Source of the DNA: Solibacillus sp. FSL H8-0538
GTDB taxonomy: Bacteria; Bacillota; Bacilli; Bacillales_A; Planococcaceae
Reading direction: 5' to 3'
Assembly: GCF_038003525.1 (NCBI RefSeq)
Contig: NZ_JBBOPI010000001.1
Location: forward strand, 425,001-489,000
DNA: 64,000 nt
Of this stretch, positions 51,877 through 60,288 are shown one piece after another. The position numbers were made by a program, and so were the translations under genes. The first letter of the stretch is position 1, and every line of letters starts with the position of its first letter. The notes below the pieces were generated by a model that had not been told where the DNA came from, searched no databases, and saw nothing but the letters and a program-made list of their open reading frames with translations.

Positions 51877-52920
51877 TTAGAGCATTTTAACTAATTTTTC
51901 TTGTAGGAGCTCTTTATTTCTTTCTTTAAATACATCATTATGTGAAGAAACCATTGCATGTTCATAAGCAGAGGGTTCGAGGTATTTTTTTACACTGTTT
52001 ACTGCGTTGACCGCATCTTGAAATGCCCCAACGAGTAAGTTGATTTTACCCTCGTAAGAAATAATGTCTCCAGCAGCAAACAGACCATCTACCGATAATT
52101 TTCCTCTTCCTGTACCGACATAATAATAGTCGTCTTTTAGTTTAGGTTGCAAATCGGCCGCGAATTCAAATGAGCTTTCACGATTGTAGCCGTGATTGAT
52201 TAACACATCATCAACAGCGATCGTAACTTTTTCATAACCAGTTTCTATAACAACTTCTTTAATACATGTTCTTTCGTTATTTGCAACGAGTGACTGAATT
52301 GAAGCATTTAAAAAAATTTGACCGCCACCTTTTATAAACGCCTGGACCTGTGCTTCATGCGCTGAAAGTTGTTCTTTCCGGTAAATGACCTTTACGGAGG
52401 CAGCTACCTCTAATAGTTCGACAGCCCAATCAATTGCTGCATTTCCACCACCAGAGATCAGTATATGTTTACCACTAAATCGTTCTAAGTGTTGAACGGT
52501 ATAGTGGAGATTCGTCATTTCAAATTTTTCTGCCCCTTGAATATCTAGTTTAATAGGCGAAATAATACCGCCACCGTTAGCTAAAATAACGGCCTTCGAT
52601 ACATGTTTCATACCTGAGTTGGTCGTAATAACAAAAAGACCGTCAATCTTCTCAATGTATTCTACCTTTGTATTTAGGCAAACGGTAGGATCAAAGGTCA
52701 AACCTTGTTGAACTAATTCTTTTACAAAATCTTGTCCTAATGTAGGGCGCATGCCACCGACATCCCAAATCATTTTTTCGGGGTAAATCTGCACTTTACC
52801 ACCTAACTTCGGTTGGAATTCGATAATTTTCGTTTTCATGCCACGTAAGCCACTATAGAACGAACTATAAAGACCAGCTGGACCGCCCCCAACAATCGTT
52901 ATATCGTAAATATTCTGCAT
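51877..52920 (-). CDS. type 2 ferredoxin/flavodoxin-NADP+ reductase (YumC/YcgT-like)
   Basis: A 347-residue thioredoxin-reductase-like flavoprotein lacking the CxxC of thioredoxin reductases, which defines the type 2 ferredoxin-NADP reductases. FAD site TIVGGGPAGLYSSFYSG near 8-24, NADPH site LISGGGNAAIDWA near 150-162, second FAD motif GLFAAGDI near 280. Start ATG 52920 has GGGGG eight bases upstream; the frame to 52935 is longer but poor. It is divergent from the siderophore importer across a Fur-type box, so it probably supplies electrons to release iron from siderophores under iron limitation. Confidence 0.88.
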   Translation of the reverse strand: MQNIYDITIVGGGPAGLYSSFYSGLRGMKTKIIEFQPKLGGKVQIYPEKMIWDVGGMRPTLGQDFVKELVQQGLTFDPTVCLNTKVEYIEKIDGLFVITTNSGMKHVSKAVILANGGGIISPIKLDIQGAEKFEMTNLHYTVQHLERFSGKHILISGGGNAAIDWAVELLEVAASVKVIYRKEQLSAHEAQVQAFIKGGGQIFLNASIQSLVANNERTCIKEVVIETGYEKVTIAVDDVLINHGYNRESSFEFAADLQPKLKDDYYYVGTGRGKLSVDGLFAAGDIISYEGKINLLVGAFQDAVNAVNSVKKYLEPSAYEHAMVSSHNDVFKERNKELLQEKLVKML

Positions 52921-52991
52921 TTCAATAACCCCCATAATTTATATTGACTTTTTAAAAAGAAAGGATAATAATATTGTTTGTTAAGTATAAC

Positions 52992-53012
52992 TGAAAACGA
53001 TTATCATTATCA
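52992..53012. promoter_or_regulatory. Fur-type iron box
   Basis: TGAAAACGATTATCATTATC matches the Bacillus Fur consensus (7-1-7 dyad TGATAATnATTATCA) closely. It lies between the divergent reductase and ABC genes, so one site can control both. Confidence 0.85.
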
Positions 53013-53035
53013 AGTTTTTCGAAGGAAGTGACAGT

Positions 53036-53818
53036 ATGGGGCGTTTGGTCATTGAGAATGTACAAGTCGGATATGAGCAACAAACAATCGTTCAAAATTT
53101 AACCATCCAAATTCCAAATGGAAAGATAACAACGATTATTGGTGCGAACGGATGTGGCAAATCTACACTCCTAAAAGCGATGACACGGATTATCCCTTAT
53201 AAAAAGGGGAGTATTTTACTTGATGGTGAAGAAATTTATTTAACCAATACAAAGGAATTAGCTAAAAAAATGGCTATTTTACCGCAAACTCAAGATAGCG
53301 GCGCGGGGCTATTAGTTGAAGAATTGGTTTCTTATGGACGTTTTCCGTATCAAAAAGGCTTTGGTCAACTAACGAAAGAAGATAGAGAAATCATTAACTG
53401 GGCACTTGATGTTACAAATACAGCAGCGTTTCGTGAAAAAGCGGTAGATGAATTGTCTGGTGGCCAACGACAACGTGTTTGGATTGCCATGGCACTCGTA
53501 CAGGACACGGAAATTATTTTCCTAGATGAGCCAACCACATATTTAGATTTAGCACATCAGCTAGAAATATTGACGCTATTACAAAAGCTGAATGAAACAG
53601 AAAAACGCACAATTGTAATGGTCTTACATGATTTGAACCATGCTGCACGTTTTTCAGATTTTATGGTAGCTTTGTCGAAAGGGAATTTAATCTGTAGTGG
53701 CACGCCAGAAGAGGTCATGACCGAAAATGTATTAAAAGAAGTTTTTAACATCGATGCTTATATTGGTGTAGATCCAAGAACAAGTAAACCAATTTGTCTA
53801 ACGTACGATTTGATTTAA
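53036..53818 (+). CDS. iron-siderophore ABC transporter ATPase, FecE/YusV-like
   Basis: A 260-residue ATPase: Walker A GANGCGKST near 37-45, signature LSGGQRQRVW near 139-148, Walker B IIFLDEPTTYLD near 158-169 and H-loop LHDLNH near 197. It is the energiser of the following importer. It stands 22 nt from the Fur-type box, in the order ATPase, binding protein, permease, permease. GAAGGAAG precedes the ATG. Confidence 0.9.
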   Translation: MGRLVIENVQVGYEQQTIVQNLTIQIPNGKITTIIGANGCGKSTLLKAMTRIIPYKKGSILLDGEEIYLTNTKELAKKMAILPQTQDSGAGLLVEELVSYGRFPYQKGFGQLTKEDREIINWALDVTNTAAFREKAVDELSGGQRQRVWIAMALVQDTEIIFLDEPTTYLDLAHQLEILTLLQKLNETEKRTIVMVLHDLNHAARFSDFMVALSKGNLICSGTPEEVMTENVLKEVFNIDAYIGVDPRTSKPICLTYDLI

Positions 53819-54016
53819 TGGCGTTATTAAAGGCTACTGTTAGTTTTTTAAGCAAGACAGCAATCACGCTAAGCGAACTGTATGGCGTTCTACATGGTTC
53901 GTTCTCGCGCTTTAGGCAAGGCGCGATTGCAAGAAGTTTTGCATTTTTATTTATCACATCTAAATATCAACAATGAAATAAAACAGAGCCAATATAATTA
54001 AGGGAGAGAATGAATA
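53819..54016. other. gap inside the siderophore operon
   Basis: 198 nt between the ATPase and binding-protein genes. A 39-codon frame (ATG near 53883) lacks a ribosome binding site. No terminator is visible, so read-through from the Fur-controlled promoter is expected. Confidence 0.4.
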
Positions 54017-54928
54017 ATGAAAAAATGGATGTTATTGATGGTAGCAGCACTGATGCTCGTTTTAGCTGCATGCAGTGAGAAAGAAGAATCTACAGAAAAC
54101 AAAGAGGCACAAACGGTTACATATGAATCTGAAACGGGTCCTGTCGAGGTTCCAGCAAATCCACAACGTGTAGTAGTATTATCCTCATATGCAGGAGATT
54201 TAATTAAATTAGGCGTGAATATTGTAGGCGTTGACGCTTGGTCAGCAGGAAACCCAAACTTTACTGAAGAACTAAAAGATGCAGAAGTTGTAACTAATGA
54301 AGATTTAGAAAAAATTATTGAACTTGAGCCAGACTTAATTATTGGGTTAAACAATATTGAAAATGCAGATAAACTAAAGGAAATCGCACCGACTGTTCTT
54401 TTCACTTATGGTGGCGTAGATTATCTACAGCAACATATTGAGGTAGGTAAAGCAGTAAATAAAGAAAAAGAAGCAACTGCCTGGGTAGAAGATTTTAAAG
54501 CACGTGCGCAAGGAATAGGTGAAAAAATTAAGGCTGAAATTGGTGAAGAAGCAACGATTACTGTAGCTGAAAACTATGATAAACAAATATATCTTTTCGG
54601 AGATAACTGGGGTCGTGGAACAGAGATTTTATATCAAGAAATGGGCTTGAAAATGCCACAACAAGTAATTGATGTCGCATTGGAGCCGGGTTACTTTGCC
54701 ATTTCTCAAGAAGTGTTAGGAGACTATGTGGGTGATTATTTATTACTTAACTTAATTACTGAAGGGCAAGATACAACATTTACAGATTCTACTTGGTATA
54801 ACGAAATTGATGCGGTAAAAAATGGTCAAGTATTTGAAGCGAACGGTGCCACATTCTACTTTAATGATGCTTTTTCACTAGATTATCAATTAGATTTCTT
54901 TGAAAACGCATTTTTAGGCACTAATTAA
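54017..54928 (+). CDS. iron-siderophore-binding lipoprotein
   Basis: A 303-residue lipoprotein with signal peptide and lipobox LAAC (Cys 19), then a class III periplasmic-binding fold: ANPQRVVVLSSYAGDLIKLG near 48-67, the NEDLEKIIELEPDLIIG hinge-helix region near 93-109 and a C-terminal lobe. It belongs to the FhuD/FeuA family and captures ferric siderophore outside the membrane. GGGAGAG precedes the start. The siderophore cannot be identified. Confidence 0.88.
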   Translation: MKKWMLLMVAALMLVLAACSEKEESTENKEAQTVTYESETGPVEVPANPQRVVVLSSYAGDLIKLGVNIVGVDAWSAGNPNFTEELKDAEVVTNEDLEKIIELEPDLIIGLNNIENADKLKEIAPTVLFTYGGVDYLQQHIEVGKAVNKEKEATAWVEDFKARAQGIGEKIKAEIGEEATITVAENYDKQIYLFGDNWGRGTEILYQEMGLKMPQQVIDVALEPGYFAISQEVLGDYVGDYLLLNLITEGQDTTFTDSTWYNEIDAVKNGQVFEANGATFYFNDAFSLDYQLDFFENAFLGTN

Positions 54929-54938
54929 GGAGAGTAGA

Positions 54939-55946
54939 ATGGTGATGATGTACACACTAAAAAGTTCATTTTTCATTAAAATGCTCATAGCGTTTAGTGT
55001 GCTCTTGCTAATAATTTTAATAGCGGTAGGCTTTGGAGCCGCTAATACAACAATAAAAGATGTGTGTGAGGCAATTATTGGCCAATCAGGTGGGGAATAT
55101 TATGATGTGTTAAGAGAGATTCGTTTTCCACGTGTGCTCGCTGCCTTCTTTGTGGGAAGTGCACTAGCGGTTGCGGGTACTATCATGCAAGGAATGACAA
55201 GAAATCCTTTAGCAGATCCAGGATTACTGGGCTTAACGTCTGGTGCAAACTTAGCATTGGCCATTACGTTAGCTTTTGTTCCAACTACGCCTTATATTTT
55301 CATGATTGCCGCTTGTTTTGTAGGGGCGGCAATTGGGATGATCATTGTATTTGGAATCGGTACCTCATCTAAAAACGGCTTATCTCCGCTAAAACTTGTT
55401 TTAGCTGGAGCAGCCGTTTCGTTGTTTTTACAAGCAATTGCAGACGGTATAGGCATAGTCTTTAAACTTTCGAAAAATATTTCAATGTGGACTGCAGGTG
55501 GGCTAATTGGTACAACATGGGATGCGCTTATTGTGGTTCCGGTAATTGGCGTTGCGCTTTTCCTAGCCTTGTTTTTTGGTCGTCAGCTTACGATTTTAAG
55601 TTTAAATGAAGAATTAGCAGTTGGACTTGGGCAAAATGTGAAAAGGACTCGACTATTATTGATGGTACTTATTGTTGTTTTAGCAGGTTCTGCTGTTGCA
55701 CTTGTCGGAAATTTATCATTTGTGGGCTTAATCATTCCACATATTGTGCGTAGATTAGTTGGCAGTGATTACCGCTTCATTTTACCAATGAGTATATTAG
55801 CGGGCGGCATCTTTATGATTTTTGCAGATTTTTTGAGTCGAATGATTAACTCTCCCTTTGAGACACCCGTTGTAGCATTAGTATCCTTAATCGGCTTACC
55901 ATTTTTCCTATTCTTAGTGAAAAAAGGGGGACGCCGTTTTGTCTAA
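54939..55946 (+). CDS. iron-siderophore permease, FecCD family
   Basis: A 335-residue permease with about ten membrane segments, RFPRVLAAFFVGSALAVAGT and MTRNPLADPGLLGLTSGANL (near 83-102), and the coupling motif region LGQNVKRTRLLLM. The FecCD signature NPLADPGLLG is intact. Starts 11 nt after the binding protein gene with AAGGAGAG. It forms a heterodimer with the next product. Confidence 0.9.
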   Translation: MVMMYTLKSSFFIKMLIAFSVLLLIILIAVGFGAANTTIKDVCEAIIGQSGGEYYDVLREIRFPRVLAAFFVGSALAVAGTIMQGMTRNPLADPGLLGLTSGANLALAITLAFVPTTPYIFMIAACFVGAAIGMIIVFGIGTSSKNGLSPLKLVLAGAAVSLFLQAIADGIGIVFKLSKNISMWTAGGLIGTTWDALIVVPVIGVALFLALFFGRQLTILSLNEELAVGLGQNVKRTRLLLMVLIVVLAGSAVALVGNLSFVGLIIPHIVRRLVGSDYRFILPMSILAGGIFMIFADFLSRMINSPFETPVVALVSLIGLPFFLFLVKKGGRRFV

Positions 55947-56946
55947 TAAGCGAAAAAAACAACTACGTATCGCCTACTCAATGATGGGATTGATCGCATT
56001 TCTCGTTTTCATTTGCGGGATTTCTATCGGCGCGTCATCCGTATCAATTGATCGAATCCTTCCAACTTTATTCGGGAATGGTACGTTCAAAGAGGAATTT
56101 ATTTTATTTACTGTACGCTTACCTAGAGTCCTTCTATTAAGTTTGGCAGGGATGTGTCTTGCTTTGGCAGGATCGATTCTTCAAACGTTAACAAAAAATG
56201 ATTTAGCGGACCCTGGAATTATTGGCATAAATGCAGGAGCAGGGGTAGGAATCACCATCTTTTATTTACTGATGGATGGAGGATTGACGCACTTTGCTTA
56301 TATTCTTCCTGCTGTCGGATTTTTGAGTGCGATTGTAACGGCTGCTGTCATTTACTTCTTTGCTTACGACAAGGAGCATGGCATTCAACCAGTCAATTTA
56401 GTCTTGATCGGGGTAGGGTTTGCGTCAGCATTATCTGGCCTCATGATGTTATTAATTTCATCCGCAGATCGCGCGGATGTCCAATTCGTCGCCCAATGGT
56501 TAGCAGGTTCTATTTGGGGTGCAGATTGGCCGTTTATTTGGGCATTACTCCCGTGGCTCGTCATTGCGTTGCCGATTATAGGCCGTAAGACAAAAACGCT
56601 AAATATTCTCGCTTTAAATGAAGCAACTGCTAAAGGATTAGGGGTATACCTCAAAAAAGAACGGGCAATTTTACTGACAATCGCGGTTGCATTAGCGGCA
56701 GCGGCTGTGTCTGTTACGGGTAGCCTAAGCTTTATTGGATTAATTGCACCGCATATTGCCAAAAAATTAGTGGGTGCGAGCCATCAACGCTTTATCTGGC
56801 TGTCCATGCTGATTGGGGCAACATTCCTTGTTTTAGCAGATACAATCGGTCGTGTTGTTTACAGTGAGGCAACGATCCCAACAGGAATTGTAGTGGCAGT
56901 GATTGGCGCACCGTATTTTATTTATTTGCTTAAGAAGGCGGATTAA
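55939..56946 (+). CDS. iron-siderophore permease, FecCD family
   Basis: A 335-residue partner permease: RLPRVLLLSLAGMCLALAGS, NDLADPGIIGINAGAGVG and the late GSLSFIGLIAPHIAKKLVGA near 257-276, diagnostic of FecCD. It starts with TTG 55939, overlapping the previous stop by 8 nt, behind GGGGGA. It is the last gene of the operon, 30 nt before a terminator. Confidence 0.9.
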   Translation: MSNKRKKQLRIAYSMMGLIAFLVFICGISIGASSVSIDRILPTLFGNGTFKEEFILFTVRLPRVLLLSLAGMCLALAGSILQTLTKNDLADPGIIGINAGAGVGITIFYLLMDGGLTHFAYILPAVGFLSAIVTAAVIYFFAYDKEHGIQPVNLVLIGVGFASALSGLMMLLISSADRADVQFVAQWLAGSIWGADWPFIWALLPWLVIALPIIGRKTKTLNILALNEATAKGLGVYLKKERAILLTIAVALAAAAVSVTGSLSFIGLIAPHIAKKLVGASHQRFIWLSMLIGATFLVLADTIGRVVYSEATIPTGIVVAVIGAPYFIYLLKKAD

Positions 56947-56976
56947 AGCATTCACTAGAATGAAAAAGAGTAATAG

Positions 56977-57014
56977 AAAATCCTGCACAGAAAGGTTCAT
57001 GTGCAGGATTTTTA
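56977..57014 (+). terminator. terminator of the siderophore operon
   Basis: AAAATCCTGCAC (56977-56988) pairs with GTGCAGGATTTT (57001-57012). Confidence 0.9.
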
Positions 57015-57098
57015 ATTGCTAGAATGATGTTGTGACAGAAGGAGTGAAAACACGCTTTTTATTGGACTAGTTGATGATGTGGTCAAGAAATTCCCATA

Positions 57099-57123
57099 AA
57101 AAAACGACCCGCAATTACGGGCC
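57099..57123 (-). terminator. terminator of the 40-aa gene
   Basis: CCCG (57108-57111) and CGGG (57118-57121) with a short loop; GGCCCG/CGGGTC flanks extend it, and the minus strand ends in seven T. Confidence 0.7.
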
Positions 57124-57132
57124 ATCTGTAAA

Positions 57133-57255
57133 TTATTTTGTATAAGAAAGAACCGCTGTTTGTGTAGTTTTTGCTAAAGCTGCAGTAGCTTCAGCTTTGT
57201 TGCTATATTCAAACATACGAACTGAATCTTGCTCAAAAATTGTAATTACCCACAT
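57133..57255 (-). CDS. small 40-aa protein
   Basis: MWVITIFEQDSVRMFEYSNK begins a 40-residue frame that ends AKTTQTAVLSYTK. It has AAAGGGGAC at the right distance, a terminator directly after the stop, and a perfect palindrome 29 nt upstream, so it is a complete single-gene unit. Codon usage looks like its neighbours. The sequence alternates beta-type and helix-type stretches (V-I-T-I-F, then E-A-T-A-A-L-A-K). I do not know the family; short proteins with this start are seen in Bacillales by memory only. Confidence 0.65.
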   Translation of the reverse strand: MWVITIFEQDSVRMFEYSNKAEATAALAKTTQTAVLSYTK

Positions 57256-57283
57256 TGTAAAAGTCCCCTTTTTGTATCCATAT

Positions 57284-57297
57284 TTGTTATATAACAA
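57284..57297 (-). promoter_or_regulatory. palindrome upstream of the 40-aa gene
   Basis: TTGTTATATAACAA is a perfect 14-bp palindrome, 29 nt before the start codon; a possible operator. Confidence 0.5.
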
Positions 57298-57391
57298 CCG
57301 AAGTTATTTTGTTGTTATGTATTATTTGTTGTATATCAGTTATGAGTCTTATTCTACTCCGATTTTTTTAAAAGAAAAGGGGTTTGTGCAC

Positions 57392-57434
57392 ACATTCACA
57401 AATCGTTCAATAATTGACGGATGTTTGTGAATGT
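57392..57434. other. inverted repeat in a non-coding stretch
   Basis: ACATTCACAAA (57392-57402) and TTTGTGAATGT (57424-57434) form an 11-bp stem with a 21-nt loop. The surrounding region 57300-57650 shows no supported gene. Confidence 0.45.
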
Positions 57435-57651
57435 TATGTGAATACGCACGTTTAAGTGAGTAATTCTACTGCGTTAATTGGGTAGTATCTTGAAATAAAT
57501 ATTTCTACCTGTACTAAGGTTGGCTGCGCTAAATAGCGAATCTTTTTTTACTGAAATAAGGTGTTTACTTTTTAAAGTTCAATTGCTGTCAATGTAGGAG
57601 AGGGATTATGGATGGAGAATCAGGGCTTTCTTTATTTGAAAGCACAATAGC

Positions 57652-57687
57652 TAAAAAGCCAATCCTCTACGTTTTGGGATTGGCTTC
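57652..57687 (-). terminator. terminator downstream of topB
   Basis: AAGCCAATCC (57656-57665) and GGATTGGCTT (57677-57686); the minus strand continues TTTTTAG. A topB transcript would pass both repeats at 57697-57938 before reaching it. Confidence 0.6.
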
Positions 57688-57696
57688 TTGCTTGGT

Positions 57697-57751
57697 AGAT
57701 AAGTAAGGACAGCATCTCGCCCTATTTTGGGCGAGATGTGTCTTTCTAATT
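57697..57751 (+). repeat. dispersed palindromic repeat, copy 8 (best-preserved)
   Basis: CATCTCGCCC and GGGCGAGATG form a perfect 10-bp stem around TATTTT (about 57713-57738), flanked by TAAGTAAGGACAG and GTGTCTTTCTAAT. It runs directly into a GC-rich repeat copy. Confidence 0.9.
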
Positions 57752-57938
57752 GTTAAGGAGATTATAAAACTTCGCCATGTGGATAACATTCAAATAAGTA
57801 AATGCTACGTCTAGGCTAAAGCGCCAGCCCCTCGAGGTCGCGGTCTGCCCTCGGGCGAAAGTGGTGGAGCGTTTACTTTCGCTTCGGGCTCGCAAGCAGC
57901 TGTCGGGGCTAAACAGGCGCTTTAGCGCATTTGTTCTT
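57750..57938 (+). repeat. GC-rich dispersed repeat, full copy
   Basis: The AT-rich leader (TTGTTAAGGAGATTATAAAA) and body (TAAAGCGCCAGCCCC to GTCGGGGCTAAACAGGCGC) are both complete. Near-identical to 25337-25527. Confidence 0.85.
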
Positions 57939-57984
57939 CAAATGTATCTATCACACGATTTGAGGCAGATTGGTTCTATAATAG

Positions 57985-60174
57985 TTAATCAAACTTCATC
58001 CCTTTTAATAAATCCGCAAAGGCATTATTAATCGGTTCTTCTTCTTTCTCTTGCTGCTTCAAATACTTCTGCACAGATTTTTTATCCACTTTGCCGCCGC
58101 CTTCTTTTTTACGGCGAGCTTCAAAAGCAGATAATTTCTCACGATAGCCACATTTACATACAAAGATTTGACCATCGCCTTCACCGCGAAGTTCTAGTTT
58201 TTTCTTACATTGTGGGCAGCGGGCGTTTGTGACGCGGGCTACGTTTTTACGGTGTCCACATTCGCGGTCTTGGCACACAAGCATTTTGCCTTTTTTGCCG
58301 TTCACTTCAAGCATTGGTTTACCACAGTCGGGACAAGACTTTGTGGAAATGTTGTCATGTTTGTATTTTTTATCGCTACCTTTTATTTCAGCAACGATTT
58401 CTTTTGTATGACGTTTCATTTCATTAATGAATGCTTCTTTTTTCAGCTTGCCATTCGCGATTTGCTCGAGCTTCATTTCCCACTCCGCTGTTGTCGCAGG
58501 GGATTTCAATTCATCCGGTACTAAATCAAGCAGCTGGCGACCTTTTGACGTAATGTGAATGTCTTTGCCACGCTTTTCGATGAGGAATGAGTTAAACAGC
58601 TTGTCGATAATATCAGCACGTGTTGCAACGGTTCCAAGTCCGCCTGTTGATTTTAAAGTTTCCGCTAGTTTTTTATCGCCCGTACCCATATACTTCGTCG
58701 GGTTTTCCATCGCAGAAAGTAACGTTGCTTCTGTAAAGCGTGCAGGTGGCTTTGTTTGGCCGGATGTTTGCGCGATTAGTTTCACGTCCAGTACATCGCC
58801 CTTATCAATGCGTGGTAAAATTTGCTCTTTTAAATCATCCGCCGCATCATCATCTTCAAAGCGGTTTTCGTAAACTTCTTTCCAGCCCGAAGCTAAAATC
58901 GTTTTGCCGCGTGCAACAAAGTTTTCATCGCCAATTTTTGCACGAAGCGTCAATTGCTCGTACTCGAAAGCAGGGAATAGCACAGCTAAGAAGCGTTTTA
59001 CAACAAGGTCATAAATTTTACGCTCTTTATCGGTCATCGCTGAGAAGTTCACGTAGCCTTCTGTTGGAATGATGGCATGGTGATCACTTACTTTGCTATC
59101 GTCCACAAATGATTTCGACGTTTTAATCGGTTTTGCTAACACCTTATTTGCCAGTGTGCGGTATTCACCAACTGCACAAGCTTTCAGGCGTTCTGGTAGT
59201 GTTGGGACAATATCCTGCGAAATGAAACGAGAATCAGTACGCGGATATGTTAAAACTTTGTGCTGCTCATATAATTTTTGCATAATGTTTAATGTTTCTT
59301 TTGCCGAGTAGCCAAAGATTTTATTGGCATCACGTTGAAGCTCCGTTAAATCATAAAGACCAGGGGAGAACGTTTTCTTCGGTTTCTTTTCGATTTCTGT
59401 AACAGTCGCATTGCCATTACCTAATTTCTTCACGATGGCATCAATTTTTTCTTTTTCGAAGCTGCGGCCATTGCCTTTTGCATCTTGCCACGTTAATTTC
59501 AGTTTGTCGGCTGTTTGTGCTTCAATGCCGTAATATGTTTGCGCTTTGAAGGTTTTAATTTCGTCTTCGCGTGCGGCAATTATGGCAACTGTTGGCGTTT
59601 GAACACGGCCGCAGTTCAGCTGTGCATTATAACGTGTAGTTAGTGCACGAGTTGCGTTCAGCCCGATATACCAGTCCGCCTCCGAACGAGCGACGGCTGC
59701 ATGGTAAAGGTTTTCATATGCTTTACCGGGTTTTAAGTTCGCGAAGCCATCTTTAATCGCTTTGTCTGTTACAGATGAAATCCATAGGCGTTTAATCGGT
59801 TTATTTACTTTTGCCTTTTCAATAATCCAGCGGGCAACAAGTTCACCCTCACGACCCGCATCCGTTGCGATAATAATTTCATTCACATCACCACGCGTTA
59901 ATACGGATTTCACGGCATTATATTGCTTGCCTGTTTGTTTAATCACTGTTAAATTCATGCGCTCTGGTAACATCGGCAAATCTTCTAAATTCCACGTTTT
60001 ATATTTTACGTCATAACTTTCAGGGTCCGCTAATGTAACGAGGTGACCTAGCGCCCAAGTGACAATATATTTATCTCCCTCAAGGAAGCCGTTTCCTTTT
60101 TTTGTACATTTCAATACATTTGCAATATCTCTTGCTACTGATGGTTTCTCAGCAATTACTATACTTTTTGCCAT
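57985..60174 (-). CDS. topB: DNA topoisomerase III
   Basis: A type IA topoisomerase of 729 residues that relaxes negative supercoils and separates linked replication or recombination intermediates by passing single strands. TOPRIM domain 1-140 with VIAEKPSVARDIA near 6-18 and ATDAGREGE near 102-110. Active-site Tyr in TYPRTDSRFI near 310. Two C-terminal zinc ribbons with CPDCGKP...CGH and CPQCKKK...CKCG near 605-670. Complete and typical of Firmicute TopB. ATG 60174 follows AAAGGG. Confidence 0.94.
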   Translation of the reverse strand: MAKSIVIAEKPSVARDIANVLKCTKKGNGFLEGDKYIVTWALGHLVTLADPESYDVKYKTWNLEDLPMLPERMNLTVIKQTGKQYNAVKSVLTRGDVNEIIIATDAGREGELVARWIIEKAKVNKPIKRLWISSVTDKAIKDGFANLKPGKAYENLYHAAVARSEADWYIGLNATRALTTRYNAQLNCGRVQTPTVAIIAAREDEIKTFKAQTYYGIEAQTADKLKLTWQDAKGNGRSFEKEKIDAIVKKLGNGNATVTEIEKKPKKTFSPGLYDLTELQRDANKIFGYSAKETLNIMQKLYEQHKVLTYPRTDSRFISQDIVPTLPERLKACAVGEYRTLANKVLAKPIKTSKSFVDDSKVSDHHAIIPTEGYVNFSAMTDKERKIYDLVVKRFLAVLFPAFEYEQLTLRAKIGDENFVARGKTILASGWKEVYENRFEDDDAADDLKEQILPRIDKGDVLDVKLIAQTSGQTKPPARFTEATLLSAMENPTKYMGTGDKKLAETLKSTGGLGTVATRADIIDKLFNSFLIEKRGKDIHITSKGRQLLDLVPDELKSPATTAEWEMKLEQIANGKLKKEAFINEMKRHTKEIVAEIKGSDKKYKHDNISTKSCPDCGKPMLEVNGKKGKMLVCQDRECGHRKNVARVTNARCPQCKKKLELRGEGDGQIFVCKCGYREKLSAFEARRKKEGGGKVDKKSVQKYLKQQEKEEEPINNAFADLLKGMKFD

Positions 60175-60288
60175 AAATAAAACACCCTTTCGTTAGCCAT
60201 ATTATAAATATAGCACATCAGGGTGGTCGTTACAGTTATTCAAATGTGGAGAAAAGCGGCCTACGTTGCTCTTCAAAACGTTAATCAC

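Noticed and set aside
57608-57706. 32-codon frame MDGESGLSLFES
   Set aside because: It has AGGAGAGG upstream, but its second half is the stem of a terminator on the other strand and it runs into a repeat. Not enough support.
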